This document shows positions 27,734 through 36,154 of a stretch of DNA of 64,000 nt, piece by piece. Position 1 is the stretch's first letter, and the number at the start of each line of letters is the position of its first letter. Under the pieces are notes generated by a model. That model was given only the letters and a program-made list of their open reading frames with translations. It had not been told where the DNA came from and made no database searches. Where the stretch lies: contig CAWKEY010000023.1 in the NCBI GenBank assembly GCA_963848675.1, forward strand, positions 186,001 through 250,000, in the 5' to 3' direction. Source of the stretch: CAWKEY01 sp963848675. Its GTDB lineage: Bacteria; Pseudomonadota; Gammaproteobacteria; Methylococcales; Methylomonadaceae. A program made the position numbers and the translations under genes.

Positions 27734-28523
27734 AGCCTTCGGCTCCGGTTTCAGCGGGGGACAGGATTTTAGTCTCCAACACACGGTCTAGTATGTGTTC
27801 CAACGAGGCTAGATAATCGGCGATAGTCCAGGCCAATTTATGGCCATTGGTATTGAGTTCGATGCCGCTGATTTGGTCAGCATCGGTCTCAAACTGGATG
27901 CTGGCGTCAACCGCAAACACTTCCCTGACGGCTTGTTTAAGCGCGATTTGTTGTTCCGGTGTCAGTTGGAAAGTGCTGCGCACCACTACCGGATTTGAGC
28001 TTGTCTGAATCGCCAGGGTGAGCAGTTTTTTGTCAGATTCATTCAGCGTGTGCAGGCGCTGAAGGAAAACTTCGCAGATGCGCTGTTCCAGACTTTCCGA
28101 AGCCAGATCCGCGAGGGTTTTGCGGGTAATGGCAAAGACCTCCTCACGGGCATGCCTGATAATGTCCTGGTGCAGGCTGTATTGCTCGCTTTGTAGCGCT
28201 TGTTGCCAACCGGCACGCAGGGCGTTCGACTCGGCTCGCGCCGCCTCGATCAGTTGCTCACGTTCATGATTGGCTTCCTGTTGCGCTTGTTTCAAAAGAT
28301 CAGCACTCTGCTGTGCAATTACTTCATTCTTGTAGGCATACTCGTTTCGCTCGCGCTCGGCATCGGCCTTGATTTTCCGGGCATCCTCCAACTGCCGCGC
28401 GATTTTCTTTTCGCGCTCATCCAGCGCCCGCAAAATGGGCTTGTAAAGAAAGCGCTTCAACAAAGCCATCAAAATCAGAAAATTGACCAGTTGCGCGAAA
28501 ACAGTAAACCAGTCGATTAACAC
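27720..28523 (-). CDS. atpF: N-type ATPase fused b-delta subunit
   Basis: The 267-residue protein begins with a membrane helix (LIDWFTVFAQLVNFLILMALLKRFLY) and a long charged helix (about 30-150) like subunit b. The C-terminal part (TSSNPVVVRSTFQLTPEQQ ... GIELNTNGHKLAWTIADYLA) resembles subunit delta. This fits the N-type ATPases, which lack a separate atpH gene. It forms the peripheral stalk. Confidence 0.85.
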   Translation of the reverse strand: MLIDWFTVFAQLVNFLILMALLKRFLYKPILRALDEREKKIARQLEDARKIKADAERERNEYAYKNEVIAQQSADLLKQAQQEANHEREQLIEAARAESNALRAGWQQALQSEQYSLHQDIIRHAREEVFAITRKTLADLASESLEQRICEVFLQRLHTLNESDKKLLTLAIQTSSNPVVVRSTFQLTPEQQIALKQAVREVFAVDASIQFETDADQISGIELNTNGHKLAWTIADYLASLEHILDRVLETKILSPAETGAEGYAAG

Positions 28524-28526
28524 TGT

Positions 28527-28808
28527 TTAATGCCCCGCCGCCTGAGCTATGACGTAATCCCAAAAAGGATTGGCAAAGATCAGAATCATCGACACGACTA
28601 AACAATAGATGGCTGTCGATTCGACCATGGCCAAGCCGACAAATAAAGTGCGGGTAATCGTCGCCGCGGCATCAGGCTGTTGTGCTAACGCGCTTAAGGC
28701 CGTGGCCAGGGCACGGGCCTCGCCGAAGGCCGGACCTAGACTGCCGATGGCAATGGTAATTCCAGCAGTCACGATAGATGCGACTGCAATTAAGCTAACT
28801 GTATCCAT
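28527..28808 (-). CDS. atpE: N-type ATPase c subunit (rotor ring)
   Basis: The 93-residue protein is a hairpin of two TM helices. The second helix carries MVESTAIYCL with the ion-binding Glu63 followed by Ser64, Thr65 and Tyr68, residues also used by Na+-binding c subunits. The first helix has GPAFGEARA, with Glu30 at the place where Na+ c-rings usually have Gln. Such two-carboxylate sites are known from N-type rings; the Burkholderia pseudomallei N-ATPase ring was reported as H+-specific. The coupling ion cannot be settled from sequence alone. Confidence 0.92.
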   Translation of the reverse strand: MDTVSLIAVASIVTAGITIAIGSLGPAFGEARALATALSALAQQPDAAATITRTLFVGLAMVESTAIYCLVVSMILIFANPFWDYVIAQAAGH

Positions 28809-28834
28809 AATATTTCCTCGTTAGTGTTGAACAT

Positions 28835-29506
28835 TCATTCGCCATGACTGCGGGTAGCTGCGGCAATGTAAACCGTCGCCAGTACCGTAAAAATATAGGC
28901 TTGCACGATGCCGGTGAGCAACCCGAATAGACTCATGATAACCGGAAAAAAAAACGGCGTGACAATCAGTAAAATAGCGACAATCATTGAGCCGCTCATC
29001 ATATTGCCGAACAACCGCACGGCCAGCGCCAAGGTTCTCGTCACTTCGCCGATGATATTGAAAGGCAGCATGATCAGCGTCGGTTTCAGGTAGGATTTCA
29101 AATAAGCGTCCAGACCCTGCTCGGCAATACCGAAACCCGGTACCGCGACGAATACCGTGATGGCCAAGGCCGCCGTGGTCGACAGTGAGCCGGTCGGCGG
29201 TTCATAGCCCGGAAAAATCGTAGCTAGGTTGGCGATGGCTATAAACAGAAACAACGTTCCCAGATAACCGAGATACTTTTCCGGCCGCTTCAGGCCGACT
29301 TCCTCGATTTGTTGGTTTAAGGTAATCACGATAATTTCGAGCACATTTTGCCAGCGCTTGTGTTCTCTATCTCGGACCAGATTCCGGGTGATCAGATAAG
29401 CCCCAACCACCAGCACCAGCATAATCGCCCAGGTAGTTACGATCGTGCCATTGAGCTTAATGAAACCGTATTGCCAAAAAATAATTTGATCGGAACTCAA
29501 GCGCAT
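28835..29506 (-). CDS. atpB: N-type ATPase a subunit
   Basis: The 223-residue membrane protein has five to six TM segments. The conserved LALAVRLFGNMMSGSMIVAI block holds the essential stator Arg, and the last helix contains GLLTGIVQAYIFTVLATVYI. It forms the ion half-channels next to the c-ring. It lies between atpE and atpR, the typical N-ATPase order. Confidence 0.92.
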   Translation of the reverse strand: MRLSSDQIIFWQYGFIKLNGTIVTTWAIMLVLVVGAYLITRNLVRDREHKRWQNVLEIIVITLNQQIEEVGLKRPEKYLGYLGTLFLFIAIANLATIFPGYEPPTGSLSTTAALAITVFVAVPGFGIAEQGLDAYLKSYLKPTLIMLPFNIIGEVTRTLALAVRLFGNMMSGSMIVAILLIVTPFFFPVIMSLFGLLTGIVQAYIFTVLATVYIAAATRSHGE

Positions 29507-29510
29507 CAGC

Positions 29511-29810
29511 TTACTCCTCGACCGGCTCCGGTAATTTTACCGGCTCGGAACGGGTCAATCTAAGGACGATAAAACGCACGATGACAAAACCCACCAGACA
29601 AGCCAGAAAGCGTTGCCAATGGCCGGCAGCCATCCCATAAAAACCGGCCAAGGTGATGCCAGTGCGCAACAGCAGGCTGCCGAAAAACCAAAGCCCTGGT
29701 TGCTTTGCATTGACGCCTTGTTGTATGGTCCACCAAAGCCCTCCGAAAAAAAATGCCCCCAGTAAGCCTCCCATCCCTAAAGCCAGCGCCAGCATCAGGT
29801 TCTCATTCAT
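29511..29810 (-). CDS. atpR: N-type ATPase subunit AtpR
   Basis: The 99-residue protein has three predicted membrane segments: MLALALGMGGLLGAFFFGGL, then LWFFGSLLLRTGITLAGFYG, then FLACLVGFVIVRFIVLRL. It matches the position and size of AtpR, a membrane protein found only in N-type ATPase operons and thought to assist c-ring assembly or function. It starts inside the end of atpQ and ends four bases before atpB. Confidence 0.85.
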   Translation of the reverse strand: MNENLMLALALGMGGLLGAFFFGGLWWTIQQGVNAKQPGLWFFGSLLLRTGITLAGFYGMAAGHWQRFLACLVGFVIVRFIVLRLTRSEPVKLPEPVEE

Positions 29811-30141
29811 TTTCTTTGTCCTGCTTTTTATGGATCAGGGCTTCTTCATCCGATACCCAGCGCCAGGCGTTCCAGCAACCGAGCATCAAGCCACCGATCA
29901 ATAACATCAATGTCCAGGAATGAGGTCCGGGATAGCGTCTGTCCAGCCATAAACCGGCAAATATGCCCAGCAGGGTCGGCACCGCGACAGACCAGCCTAT
30001 CAATCCGAACCAGCCGAAGCCGAACCAGATCGTCTTGTTCACGCGCCGCCTCGCCTCCAGTTTGCGCTCCGCTTTGGCGCCGACCTGCCGGCTGAATGCC
30101 GCATCGTTTTTCCGCTCTTCTTTTTTAGATTCATCATTCAC
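29803..30141 (-). CDS. atpQ: N-type ATPase subunit AtpQ (AtpI-like)
   Basis: From a GTG at 30141 the protein has 112 residues. A charged N-terminus (NDESKKEERKNDAAFSRQVG) is followed by two TM helices (about 50-70 and 84-101). It resembles AtpI/AtpQ proteins that precede atpR in N-ATPase operons. The GTG overlaps the atpC stop by eight bases. A longer upstream ATG frame lies wholly within atpC and is not conserved, so I reject it as the start. Confidence 0.8.
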   Translation of the reverse strand: MNDESKKEERKNDAAFSRQVGAKAERKLEARRRVNKTIWFGFGWFGLIGWSVAVPTLLGIFAGLWLDRRYPGPHSWTLMLLIGGLMLGCWNAWRWVSDEEALIHKKQDKENE

Positions 30142-30538
30142 GACGATACTCCATAAAGCGCCGGACAAAACCGGTCTCCAATTTGGCCATGACCGAACGC
30201 ACATTTTTTTCACGCTCGTCAAATTCAAGAAACTCGCGCGCCACGGCTTCACGTAATTGATCCAACTCGGCACCGCCGATGGCGTTGCGTACCGACACGA
30301 ACACATCGAAACCGGTTTTAACCAGCACGCCCTGATCAACGGCCAGATACACTTCGCCTTGTTTCTCTGTTTCGTAGGTGAGAATACCGGGGGCGAGGGC
30401 CGCCGCGCAATCCAGGCGGCGCGGCATTATGCCGAACGAGCCATGATAAGTCTCCGCAACGATCCGGGTCACCGCCTCCAGCTCGGCGTACACCTGAAAA
30501 GGCAACAGGATTTTAAGGCGCATCAACGGCGGTTTCAT
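30134..30538 (-). CDS. atpC: N-type ATPase epsilon subunit
   Basis: From the ATG at 30538 the protein has 134 residues. The N-terminal beta domain reads MRLKILLPFQVYAELEAV and includes GSFGIMPRRLDCAAALAPGIL. The C-terminal helical part ends VMAKLETGFVRRFMEYRRE. It joins the central stalk and the c-ring. It begins seven bases after the atpD stop. Confidence 0.88.
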   Translation of the reverse strand: MKPPLMRLKILLPFQVYAELEAVTRIVAETYHGSFGIMPRRLDCAAALAPGILTYETEKQGEVYLAVDQGVLVKTGFDVFVSVRNAIGGAELDQLREAVAREFLEFDEREKNVRSVMAKLETGFVRRFMEYRRE

Positions 30539-30545
30539 AGTGCCC

Positions 30546-31931
30546 TCACTTTTTGGCTTCGTCAATCGAACCGATCATATACAGTGCACTTTCGGGATAA
30601 TCTTTGAATTCATCATTGAGAATGCGCTCGCAACCGTTCAAGGCGTCGTTCCGGCTAACCAGCCTGCCGCTGAGGCCGGTAAATTGCTCGGTCGTGAAAA
30701 ACGGCTGGGTTAAAAACCGCTCCAAACGGCGGGCGCGAAAGACGATATTGCGGTCTTCTCGCGACAGTTGCTCAAGCCCGAGCATGGCAATAATGTCCTT
30801 CAGTTCCTCGTATTGGGCCAACGTGCGTCTGACGTCCAGCGCGAGGCGATAATGCCGCTCGCCGACGATGCGCGGCGTCGCCATTTTGGAAGTGGATTGC
30901 AAGGGATCGATGGCCGGGAAAAGTCCTTCGCTTGCGCGTTTTCGAGACAATACGATGGAAGCTGACAAATGCGAAAAGGTATGCACCGCGGCCGGATCGG
31001 TAAAATCGTCGGCTGGGACATAAACCGCCTGAATTGAGGTAATCGCTCCCGCGTCCGTGTTGGCGATGCGTTCCTGCAATTGCGACAGCTCGGTGCCCAT
31101 CGTCGGCTGATAACCCAGGCGCGAAGGCATCTGCCCCATAAGTCCAGACACTTCAGAACCGGCCTGGATAAAACGGAAAATATTATCGATTAACAGCAGC
31201 ACATCCCGGCGTTCAACGTCTCGGAAATATTCGGCCATGGTCAATGCAACATGCCCGACCCGGAACCGGCTCCCCGGCAGTTCATTCATTTGAGCGAACA
31301 CCATCACCATGTTCGGCAGCACGCCGGCCGTCTTCATTTCCCGGTAGAGCTCTTCCCCTTCCCGGCAGCGTTCGCCAATACCGCAAAACAGGCTCACGCC
31401 CTCATGGTGCCCGACCATATTGTGTATCATCTCGGTCAGCAGCACCGTTTTGCCAACACCGGCGCCGCCGAACAGCCCTGCCTTGCCGCCCCGCTCCAGA
31501 GGCGACAGCACATCGATAATCTTGATACCGGTCTCGAAAATTTCCGACTGGGTCGAGCGCCGCGCTAACAATGGCGGCATTTGATGGACAGATCGCCATT
31601 CGATATCCGTCGGCATCGGCAATCTATCAATGGGATGGCCGAATACATTAAACATACGCGATAAAATGTTCTTGCCTATCGGCGCTTTTAAAGGAGCGCC
31701 GGAATTTTCCACCAGCATGCCGCGGGCCAGGCCTTGCGTCGGCGTCAGGGCAATGCCGCGAACATGTGATGCATCGAGCTGCGTCAAAACCTCGATAACG
31801 ACGCGCCGGTCTTTTCCCGCAAAGAGAACGGTGTGAATAGGCGGCAAAGAGCAATCGAATCGGATATCGACGACGCTGCCGTTCACCGAAACAACGGCGC
31901 CGGCATTAATGAAACCTGCTTCATCTGTCAT
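30546..31931 (-). CDS. atpD: N-type ATPase beta subunit (catalytic)
   Basis: From the ATG at 31931 the protein has 461 residues. It shows Walker A GLFGGAGVGKTVLL, catalytic GIGERCREGEELYREM, LLIDNIFRFIQAGSEVS and QERIANTDAGAITSIQAVYV. It is the catalytic subunit. Being first in the order beta-epsilon-Q-R-a-c-b-alpha-gamma marks this as an N-type ATPase operon, a second rotary enzyme beside the housekeeping F-type (not in this window). The longer in-frame extension to 32282 reads through cbpM in the wrong frame and is not part of the gene. Confidence 0.95.
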   Translation of the reverse strand: MTDEAGFINAGAVVSVNGSVVDIRFDCSLPPIHTVLFAGKDRRVVIEVLTQLDASHVRGIALTPTQGLARGMLVENSGAPLKAPIGKNILSRMFNVFGHPIDRLPMPTDIEWRSVHQMPPLLARRSTQSEIFETGIKIIDVLSPLERGGKAGLFGGAGVGKTVLLTEMIHNMVGHHEGVSLFCGIGERCREGEELYREMKTAGVLPNMVMVFAQMNELPGSRFRVGHVALTMAEYFRDVERRDVLLLIDNIFRFIQAGSEVSGLMGQMPSRLGYQPTMGTELSQLQERIANTDAGAITSIQAVYVPADDFTDPAAVHTFSHLSASIVLSRKRASEGLFPAIDPLQSTSKMATPRIVGERHYRLALDVRRTLAQYEELKDIIAMLGLEQLSREDRNIVFRARRLERFLTQPFFTTEQFTGLSGRLVSRNDALNGCERILNDEFKDYPESALYMIGSIDEAKK

Positions 31932-31986
31932 GCTTATCCCTATAGTTTCGGGGTTCGATGTTTCTGCTCTGCACAGGGCCTCCGAA

Positions 31987-32292
31987 TCAATCGGGTAACT
32001 TCCGCCGCAGCTGCTCCATTTCTTCGAGCAAATCCAGCACCAGGGCGCTGCCGGGCAGATTAAGGCCGAGATCCTGCTGCAGGTGCAGGGCAATTTGCAG
32101 CCGCTTGAGCGCATTGTGATCAAACCGCCAGGTGTAGATTGACGAGCCTTCCGGATCCAGCACGCCTTCCTCGACCATTTCAATAACACGCTCCTGGCTG
32201 GTCTTGGCAAACTGACATAATTCACCCAGGGACAAGCGTATGCTTTCATCCAGCACCATGCCGGAAATAACCACGATTTCATTTTTCATCAA
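31987..32292 (-). CDS. cbpM: Chaperone modulator CbpM
   Basis: The 101-residue protein is MerR-like in fold and shows the CbpM pattern LSLGELCQFAKTSQERVIEMVEEGVLDP ... WRFDHNALKRLQIALHLQQDLGLN. CbpM binds the J-domain of CbpA and inhibits its co-chaperone activity. The start overlaps the cbpA stop by four bases, so the two are coupled. Confidence 0.9.
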   Translation of the reverse strand: MMKNEIVVISGMVLDESIRLSLGELCQFAKTSQERVIEMVEEGVLDPEGSSIYTWRFDHNALKRLQIALHLQQDLGLNLPGSALVLDLLEEMEQLRRKLPD

Positions 32293-33242
32293 CGCCTCCC
32301 CATTTCTGAGCGCGGATTCATCGGCATTTCTTTAGCCATTTGTTCATACAATGCTTTAGCCTGCTCTGTTTTGGCCGGCGGCGTCACTATTTTTAAAGTC
32401 ACATACTGATCGCCGGCCGGCACGCCGGGCAAACCGCGGCCTTTTAAGCGCAATTGTTTGCCGGTTTGGGAGCCAGCGGGAATTTTCAAGTCCACCGTGC
32501 CGCCCAGCGTCGGCACAGCAACACTGGCGCCTAAAGCGGCTTCCCAGGGTGTAACCGGCAGTTCCAGGTGAATATCGCGGCCTTCGGCACGAAAGTATCG
32601 GTGGGGATTAAATTCAACTTCAAGATATAAATCGCCGTTGCTGCCGCCCCCCATTCCAGGCCCTCCCTGCCCTGTCAGGCGTATGCGCTGCCCGGCTTTA
32701 ATGCCTTTAGGTATCTTGATATTCAAGCTGCGCATTTTGGCAATGACCCGGCCCTGGCTGTCTGTTTGCGGCATGTTCAGGGTAATCAGACGCTCTCCGC
32801 CCTGAAAAGCGTCCACCAGATCGATCAAAATCCTGGCATGCTGATCACTGCCATGGACTTGAAACTGCCTGCCGTAACCGCCCGCACCGGCACCCTGTGC
32901 ATAAGCCCGGCCAAACAGGGCTTCAAAAAAATCACTGAATCCGCTGCCCTGGCTTCCGCCAAAACCCTTGCCAAAATCAAAGCCGGTCTGGTATTCCGGC
33001 GGCGGGGTAAAGGGTTGACCGTCCTGAAAGTTACGGCCAATTTGATCATAAGCCGCGCGTTTCTTGGGGTCTTTCAGGACTTCGTAGGCTTCGCCGAGTT
33101 CTTTGAACTTGGCTTCGGCATTAGGCTCTTTACTGACATCGGGATGATATTTTCGGGCCAGCTTGCGATAAGCCCGTTTTATCTCATCCGGCGTGGCATT
33201 CTTGGCCAGCCCCATTATTTTGTAATAATCTTTATATTCCAT
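32289..33242 (-). CDS. cbpA: Curved-DNA-binding DnaJ-class chaperone CbpA
   Basis: The 317-residue protein has an N-terminal J-domain (MEYKDYYKIMGLAKNATPDE, HPD motif in KYHPDVSKEP), a glycine-rich linker and a two-lobed DnaJ C-terminal substrate domain. The cysteine-rich zinc domain of DnaJ is absent, which defines the CbpA type. It stimulates DnaK and in E. coli also binds curved DNA. It forms an operon with cbpM upstream of the N-ATPase genes. Confidence 0.92.
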   Translation of the reverse strand: MEYKDYYKIMGLAKNATPDEIKRAYRKLARKYHPDVSKEPNAEAKFKELGEAYEVLKDPKKRAAYDQIGRNFQDGQPFTPPPEYQTGFDFGKGFGGSQGSGFSDFFEALFGRAYAQGAGAGGYGRQFQVHGSDQHARILIDLVDAFQGGERLITLNMPQTDSQGRVIAKMRSLNIKIPKGIKAGQRIRLTGQGGPGMGGGSNGDLYLEVEFNPHRYFRAEGRDIHLELPVTPWEAALGASVAVPTLGGTVDLKIPAGSQTGKQLRLKGRGLPGVPAGDQYVTLKIVTPPAKTEQAKALYEQMAKEMPMNPRSEMGRR

Positions 33243-33415
33243 AAAAGCTCTGATTGCTCATTGTTGTAGCTGTTCGACTCGGCTAGCTGTTTTTACCAGC
33301 GACTTGGAGTCTACCATTAGCAAAAAATCGGTAATGCCACTTTTGTATTATCTGAAAGGCAATGAGGCCAGTTAATTCGACTATTTCATCTTCGTTCTGT
33401 CAGGTTAACTTGCAT

Positions 33416-35662
33416 TTACAATACTACCCGCCTAAGCCGTAACGCATTGGCAATGACCGAAACCGAACTAAAACTCATCGCTGCCGCCGCAATCATCGGT
33501 GAAAGCAAAATGCCGAAGACCGGATACAACACACCGGCGGCAACTGGAATGCCGAGGGTGTTGTAAATGAAAGCAAAGAACAGGTTCTGGCGGATATTAC
33601 TCATGGTAGCTTGACTTAAAAGCCGTGCCCGGGCGATTCCACGCAGATCGCCTTTGACCAGCGTGACGCCTGCACTCTCCATGGCGACATCGGTGCCCGT
33701 ACCCATGGCAATACCTACGTGTGCCTGCGCTAATGCCGGCGCATCGTTGATACCGTCACCCGCCATTGCCACAATATAGCCTTCGGCCTGCAATTGTTTA
33801 ACGATTCCGGTTTTCTGTTCGGGTAATACTTCCGCTTCAACCCGGTCAATGCCGAGCTTTTTTGCCACGGCATTGGCTGTGGTTTTATTATCACCGGTCA
33901 GCATGACGACTTTTATACCTGCATTGTGCAGGGATTTCAGCGCTTCCGGCGTTGATGATTTGATGGGATCGGCGACACTGATAAATCCGGCAAGCTTCCC
34001 ATCCACGGCAACAAACATGACAGTCTGTCCTTCCAGGCGAAGCTCGTCAGCCTGCTTTTGTAAAGGCGCTGTATCGATATTCTGCGCGGCCATTAACTGA
34101 GCATTTCCCAGCGCAACCTGGCGGTCTGAAATCCTGCCGCAAACGCCTTTGCCGGTTATCGATTCAAATTGTTCTCCGGCAGTGAGCTTGATGCTTTTTT
34201 CTTCAGCGCCTTTTACAATGGCGGCGGCAAGCGGGTGTTCACTAGCCAGTTCCAGACTTGCACCGAGATGCAGAACTTCTTCTTCGGAAAAATCCTTGCC
34301 GGCTATGACTGACATCAGGCGTGGTTTACCCTCGGTCAAGGTGCCGGTTTTGTCGACCACCAAGATATCTATTTTTTCCATAATCTCCAGCGCTTCGGCA
34401 TTTTTAATCAATACCCCGAGCTGAGCGCCCCGGCCGGTACCGACCATAATCGACATCGGCGTAGCAAGGCCGAGTGCGCAAGGGCAAGCAATAATGAGTA
34501 CGGCTACCGCATTAACAATCGCATGAGCCAAACGCGGCTCAGGCCCCCACTGCCACCAGACGACCAAGGTAATGATGGCAATAATCACTACAGCCGGCAC
34601 AAACCAGGCGGCAACCACATCCACCAGTTTCTGGATCGGCGCTCGGCTGCGTTGCGCTTCACTGACCATCTTCACAATTCGGGCCAGCAGCGTTTCGCCG
34701 CCAACCTTCTCGGCAAGCATCAACAGGCTGCCGGTACTGTTTACAGTCGCACCTATCAGCTTGTCACCTGTATTTTTTTCCACCGGAATAGGTTCACCGG
34801 TCATCATGGATTCATCGACACTGCTATAACCTTGCTGCACAACTCCGTCAACAGGGACTTTTTCGCCAGGCCGGACGCGCAACAAATCGCCCGGTTGTAC
34901 CTGTTCAAGGGGAATATCTTCTTCCTTGCCGTCGTCATAAACACGCCGCGCTGTTTTTGGGGCCAGCTCCAGCAGCATCCTGATTGCCTGGCTGGTACTG
35001 CTTCGAGCGCGTAATTCCAGTACTTGCCCCAGCAGGACCAGGGCTGTAATGACGGCAGCGGCCTCGAAATAGACGGCCACCACTCCGTTTGAGTTGCGCA
35101 GGGTTGGCGGGAAAATCTCCGGTGCAACCGTTGCTGTCACGCTATAGCCCCATGCAACGCCGATACCCAGTGAAATCAGAGTAAACATATTTAAATTGAA
35201 ACTGATGACCGATTGCCAGCCGCGCTGAAAAAACGGCCAGCCGCCCCACAAAACGACCGGTGTGGCTAAAGCAAATTCAATCCATTGCAACGAGTGGGTG
35301 AAAAAGGCGTCACGAATCAAACCCGGCATCAGGTCATGGCCCATCGCCAAAATGAACACCGGTAACGACAGTGCGGTACTGACCCAGAACCTTCGACTCA
35401 TATCGGTGAGTTCTTGGTTTTCCTCTTCCTCCCCTGAAACGTCCCGGAGCTCCAGAGCCATTCCGCACTTGGGGCAGGAGCCGGGCTCACTACGGATGAT
35501 TTCAGGATGCATGGGACACACGTATTCAGTACGAATTTCGGGCGCCGTATCCACCACTTCTTCTAACGCCATTCCGCATTTGGGACAGTTTCCAGGATTT
35601 GCCTGGCGAACTTCAGGGTGCATCGGGCAGGAATAAGCTTTTTTGAGGGCGTATTTTGGCAT
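33416..35662 (-). CDS. Copper/silver P-type ATPase with two N-terminal metal-binding domains
   Basis: The 748-residue P1B ATPase keeps TGEPIPVEK, the CPC motif in IIACPCALGLATP, DKTGTLTEGKPR and GDGINDAPALAQ. Its N-terminus has two short domains (YSCPMHPEVRQ...CPKCGMALE and VCPMHPEIIR...CPKCGMALE) rather than a normal HMA domain. This arrangement is typical of SilP/CopB-like exporters near Cus systems. It should pump Cu+ or Ag+ out of the cytosol. Unlike copA at 13-15 kb it is intact and could replace it. Confidence 0.9.
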   Translation of the reverse strand: MPKYALKKAYSCPMHPEVRQANPGNCPKCGMALEEVVDTAPEIRTEYVCPMHPEIIRSEPGSCPKCGMALELRDVSGEEEENQELTDMSRRFWVSTALSLPVFILAMGHDLMPGLIRDAFFTHSLQWIEFALATPVVLWGGWPFFQRGWQSVISFNLNMFTLISLGIGVAWGYSVTATVAPEIFPPTLRNSNGVVAVYFEAAAVITALVLLGQVLELRARSSTSQAIRMLLELAPKTARRVYDDGKEEDIPLEQVQPGDLLRVRPGEKVPVDGVVQQGYSSVDESMMTGEPIPVEKNTGDKLIGATVNSTGSLLMLAEKVGGETLLARIVKMVSEAQRSRAPIQKLVDVVAAWFVPAVVIIAIITLVVWWQWGPEPRLAHAIVNAVAVLIIACPCALGLATPMSIMVGTGRGAQLGVLIKNAEALEIMEKIDILVVDKTGTLTEGKPRLMSVIAGKDFSEEEVLHLGASLELASEHPLAAAIVKGAEEKSIKLTAGEQFESITGKGVCGRISDRQVALGNAQLMAAQNIDTAPLQKQADELRLEGQTVMFVAVDGKLAGFISVADPIKSSTPEALKSLHNAGIKVVMLTGDNKTTANAVAKKLGIDRVEAEVLPEQKTGIVKQLQAEGYIVAMAGDGINDAPALAQAHVGIAMGTGTDVAMESAGVTLVKGDLRGIARARLLSQATMSNIRQNLFFAFIYNTLGIPVAAGVLYPVFGILLSPMIAAAAMSFSSVSVIANALRLRRVVL

Positions 35663-35742
35663 TGTCTTACCCTATGGTATTCGTAAATTATTGGTAAGGC
35701 ATAAGCATAACATCAGTTTAATGTGCTGTGCTGTTTCTGAAA

Positions 35743-35764
35743 CTGTTGTCAGGCCGGACAACAG
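35743..35764. repeat. Perfect inverted repeat in the divergent intergenic region
   Basis: CTGTTGTC (35743-35750) and GACAACAG (35757-35764) form a perfect 8-bp dyad with a 6-base centre. It lies between the P-type ATPase and tacA and could be an operator for either gene. Confidence 0.5.
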
Positions 35765-35784
35765 CTTTAGTGCATTAAATTAAA

Positions 35785-35803
35785 TGTCGTCAAATTGGCG
35801 ACA
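35785..35803 (+). promoter_or_regulatory. Candidate tacAT operator
   Basis: TGTCG-(9)-CGACA is a dyad about 40 bases before tacA, with a TATGAT -10-like hexamer at 35808. Antitoxins of the ribbon-helix-helix type bind such dyads to repress their own operon. Confidence 0.4.
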
Positions 35804-35842
35804 GTGTTATGATTTGCGCTCAATACAACGCAGGAGGTGATG

Positions 35843-36154
35843 ATGGAAACCAGCATTATCAAACAAGACCGTATTGGTGCTCGCGTACCTCATGAGGTCT
35901 ATGAAACATTGTGCCGCGCAGCCGAGTTGACGGGCTCCACAGTCAATCAATTTCTAGTGCAGTCGGCACTGAAAGAAGCCCAGGCCGTTATCGAGCGAGA
36001 GGAAGTCATCCGCTTATCTCCGCGAGACTGGGGCTGGCTTCTTGATCTGATAGAAAATACGCCTGAACCCAATGCCAAGCTAAAAGCGGCCATGACACGC
36101 TATCAAAAATCCAAGCGAGACGATGCAGATACTTCCTTTAACTGGGAGCCATAA
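35843..36154 (+). CDS. tacA: TacA-type antitoxin (DUF1778)
   Basis: From the ATG at 35843, placed after a strong AGGAGGT site, the protein has 103 residues. An N-terminal ribbon-helix-helix (RIGARVPHEVYETLCRAAELTGSTVNQFLVQSAL) is followed by a C-terminal tail rich in acidic and aromatic residues that would wrap the toxin. Two start codons lie just upstream in frame (GTG 35837, ATG 35840). It overlaps the GNAT toxin gene by 32 bases. Confidence 0.88.
   Translation: METSIIKQDRIGARVPHEVYETLCRAAELTGSTVNQFLVQSALKEAQAVIEREEVIRLSPRDWGWLLDLIENTPEPNAKLKAAMTRYQKSKRDDADTSFNWEP

Noticed and set aside
31932..32282. Long N-terminal extension of the N-ATPase beta gene
   Set aside because: The extension reads through cbpM in another frame, is Cys/Trp-rich and unlike any beta subunit. 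The true start is at 31931.
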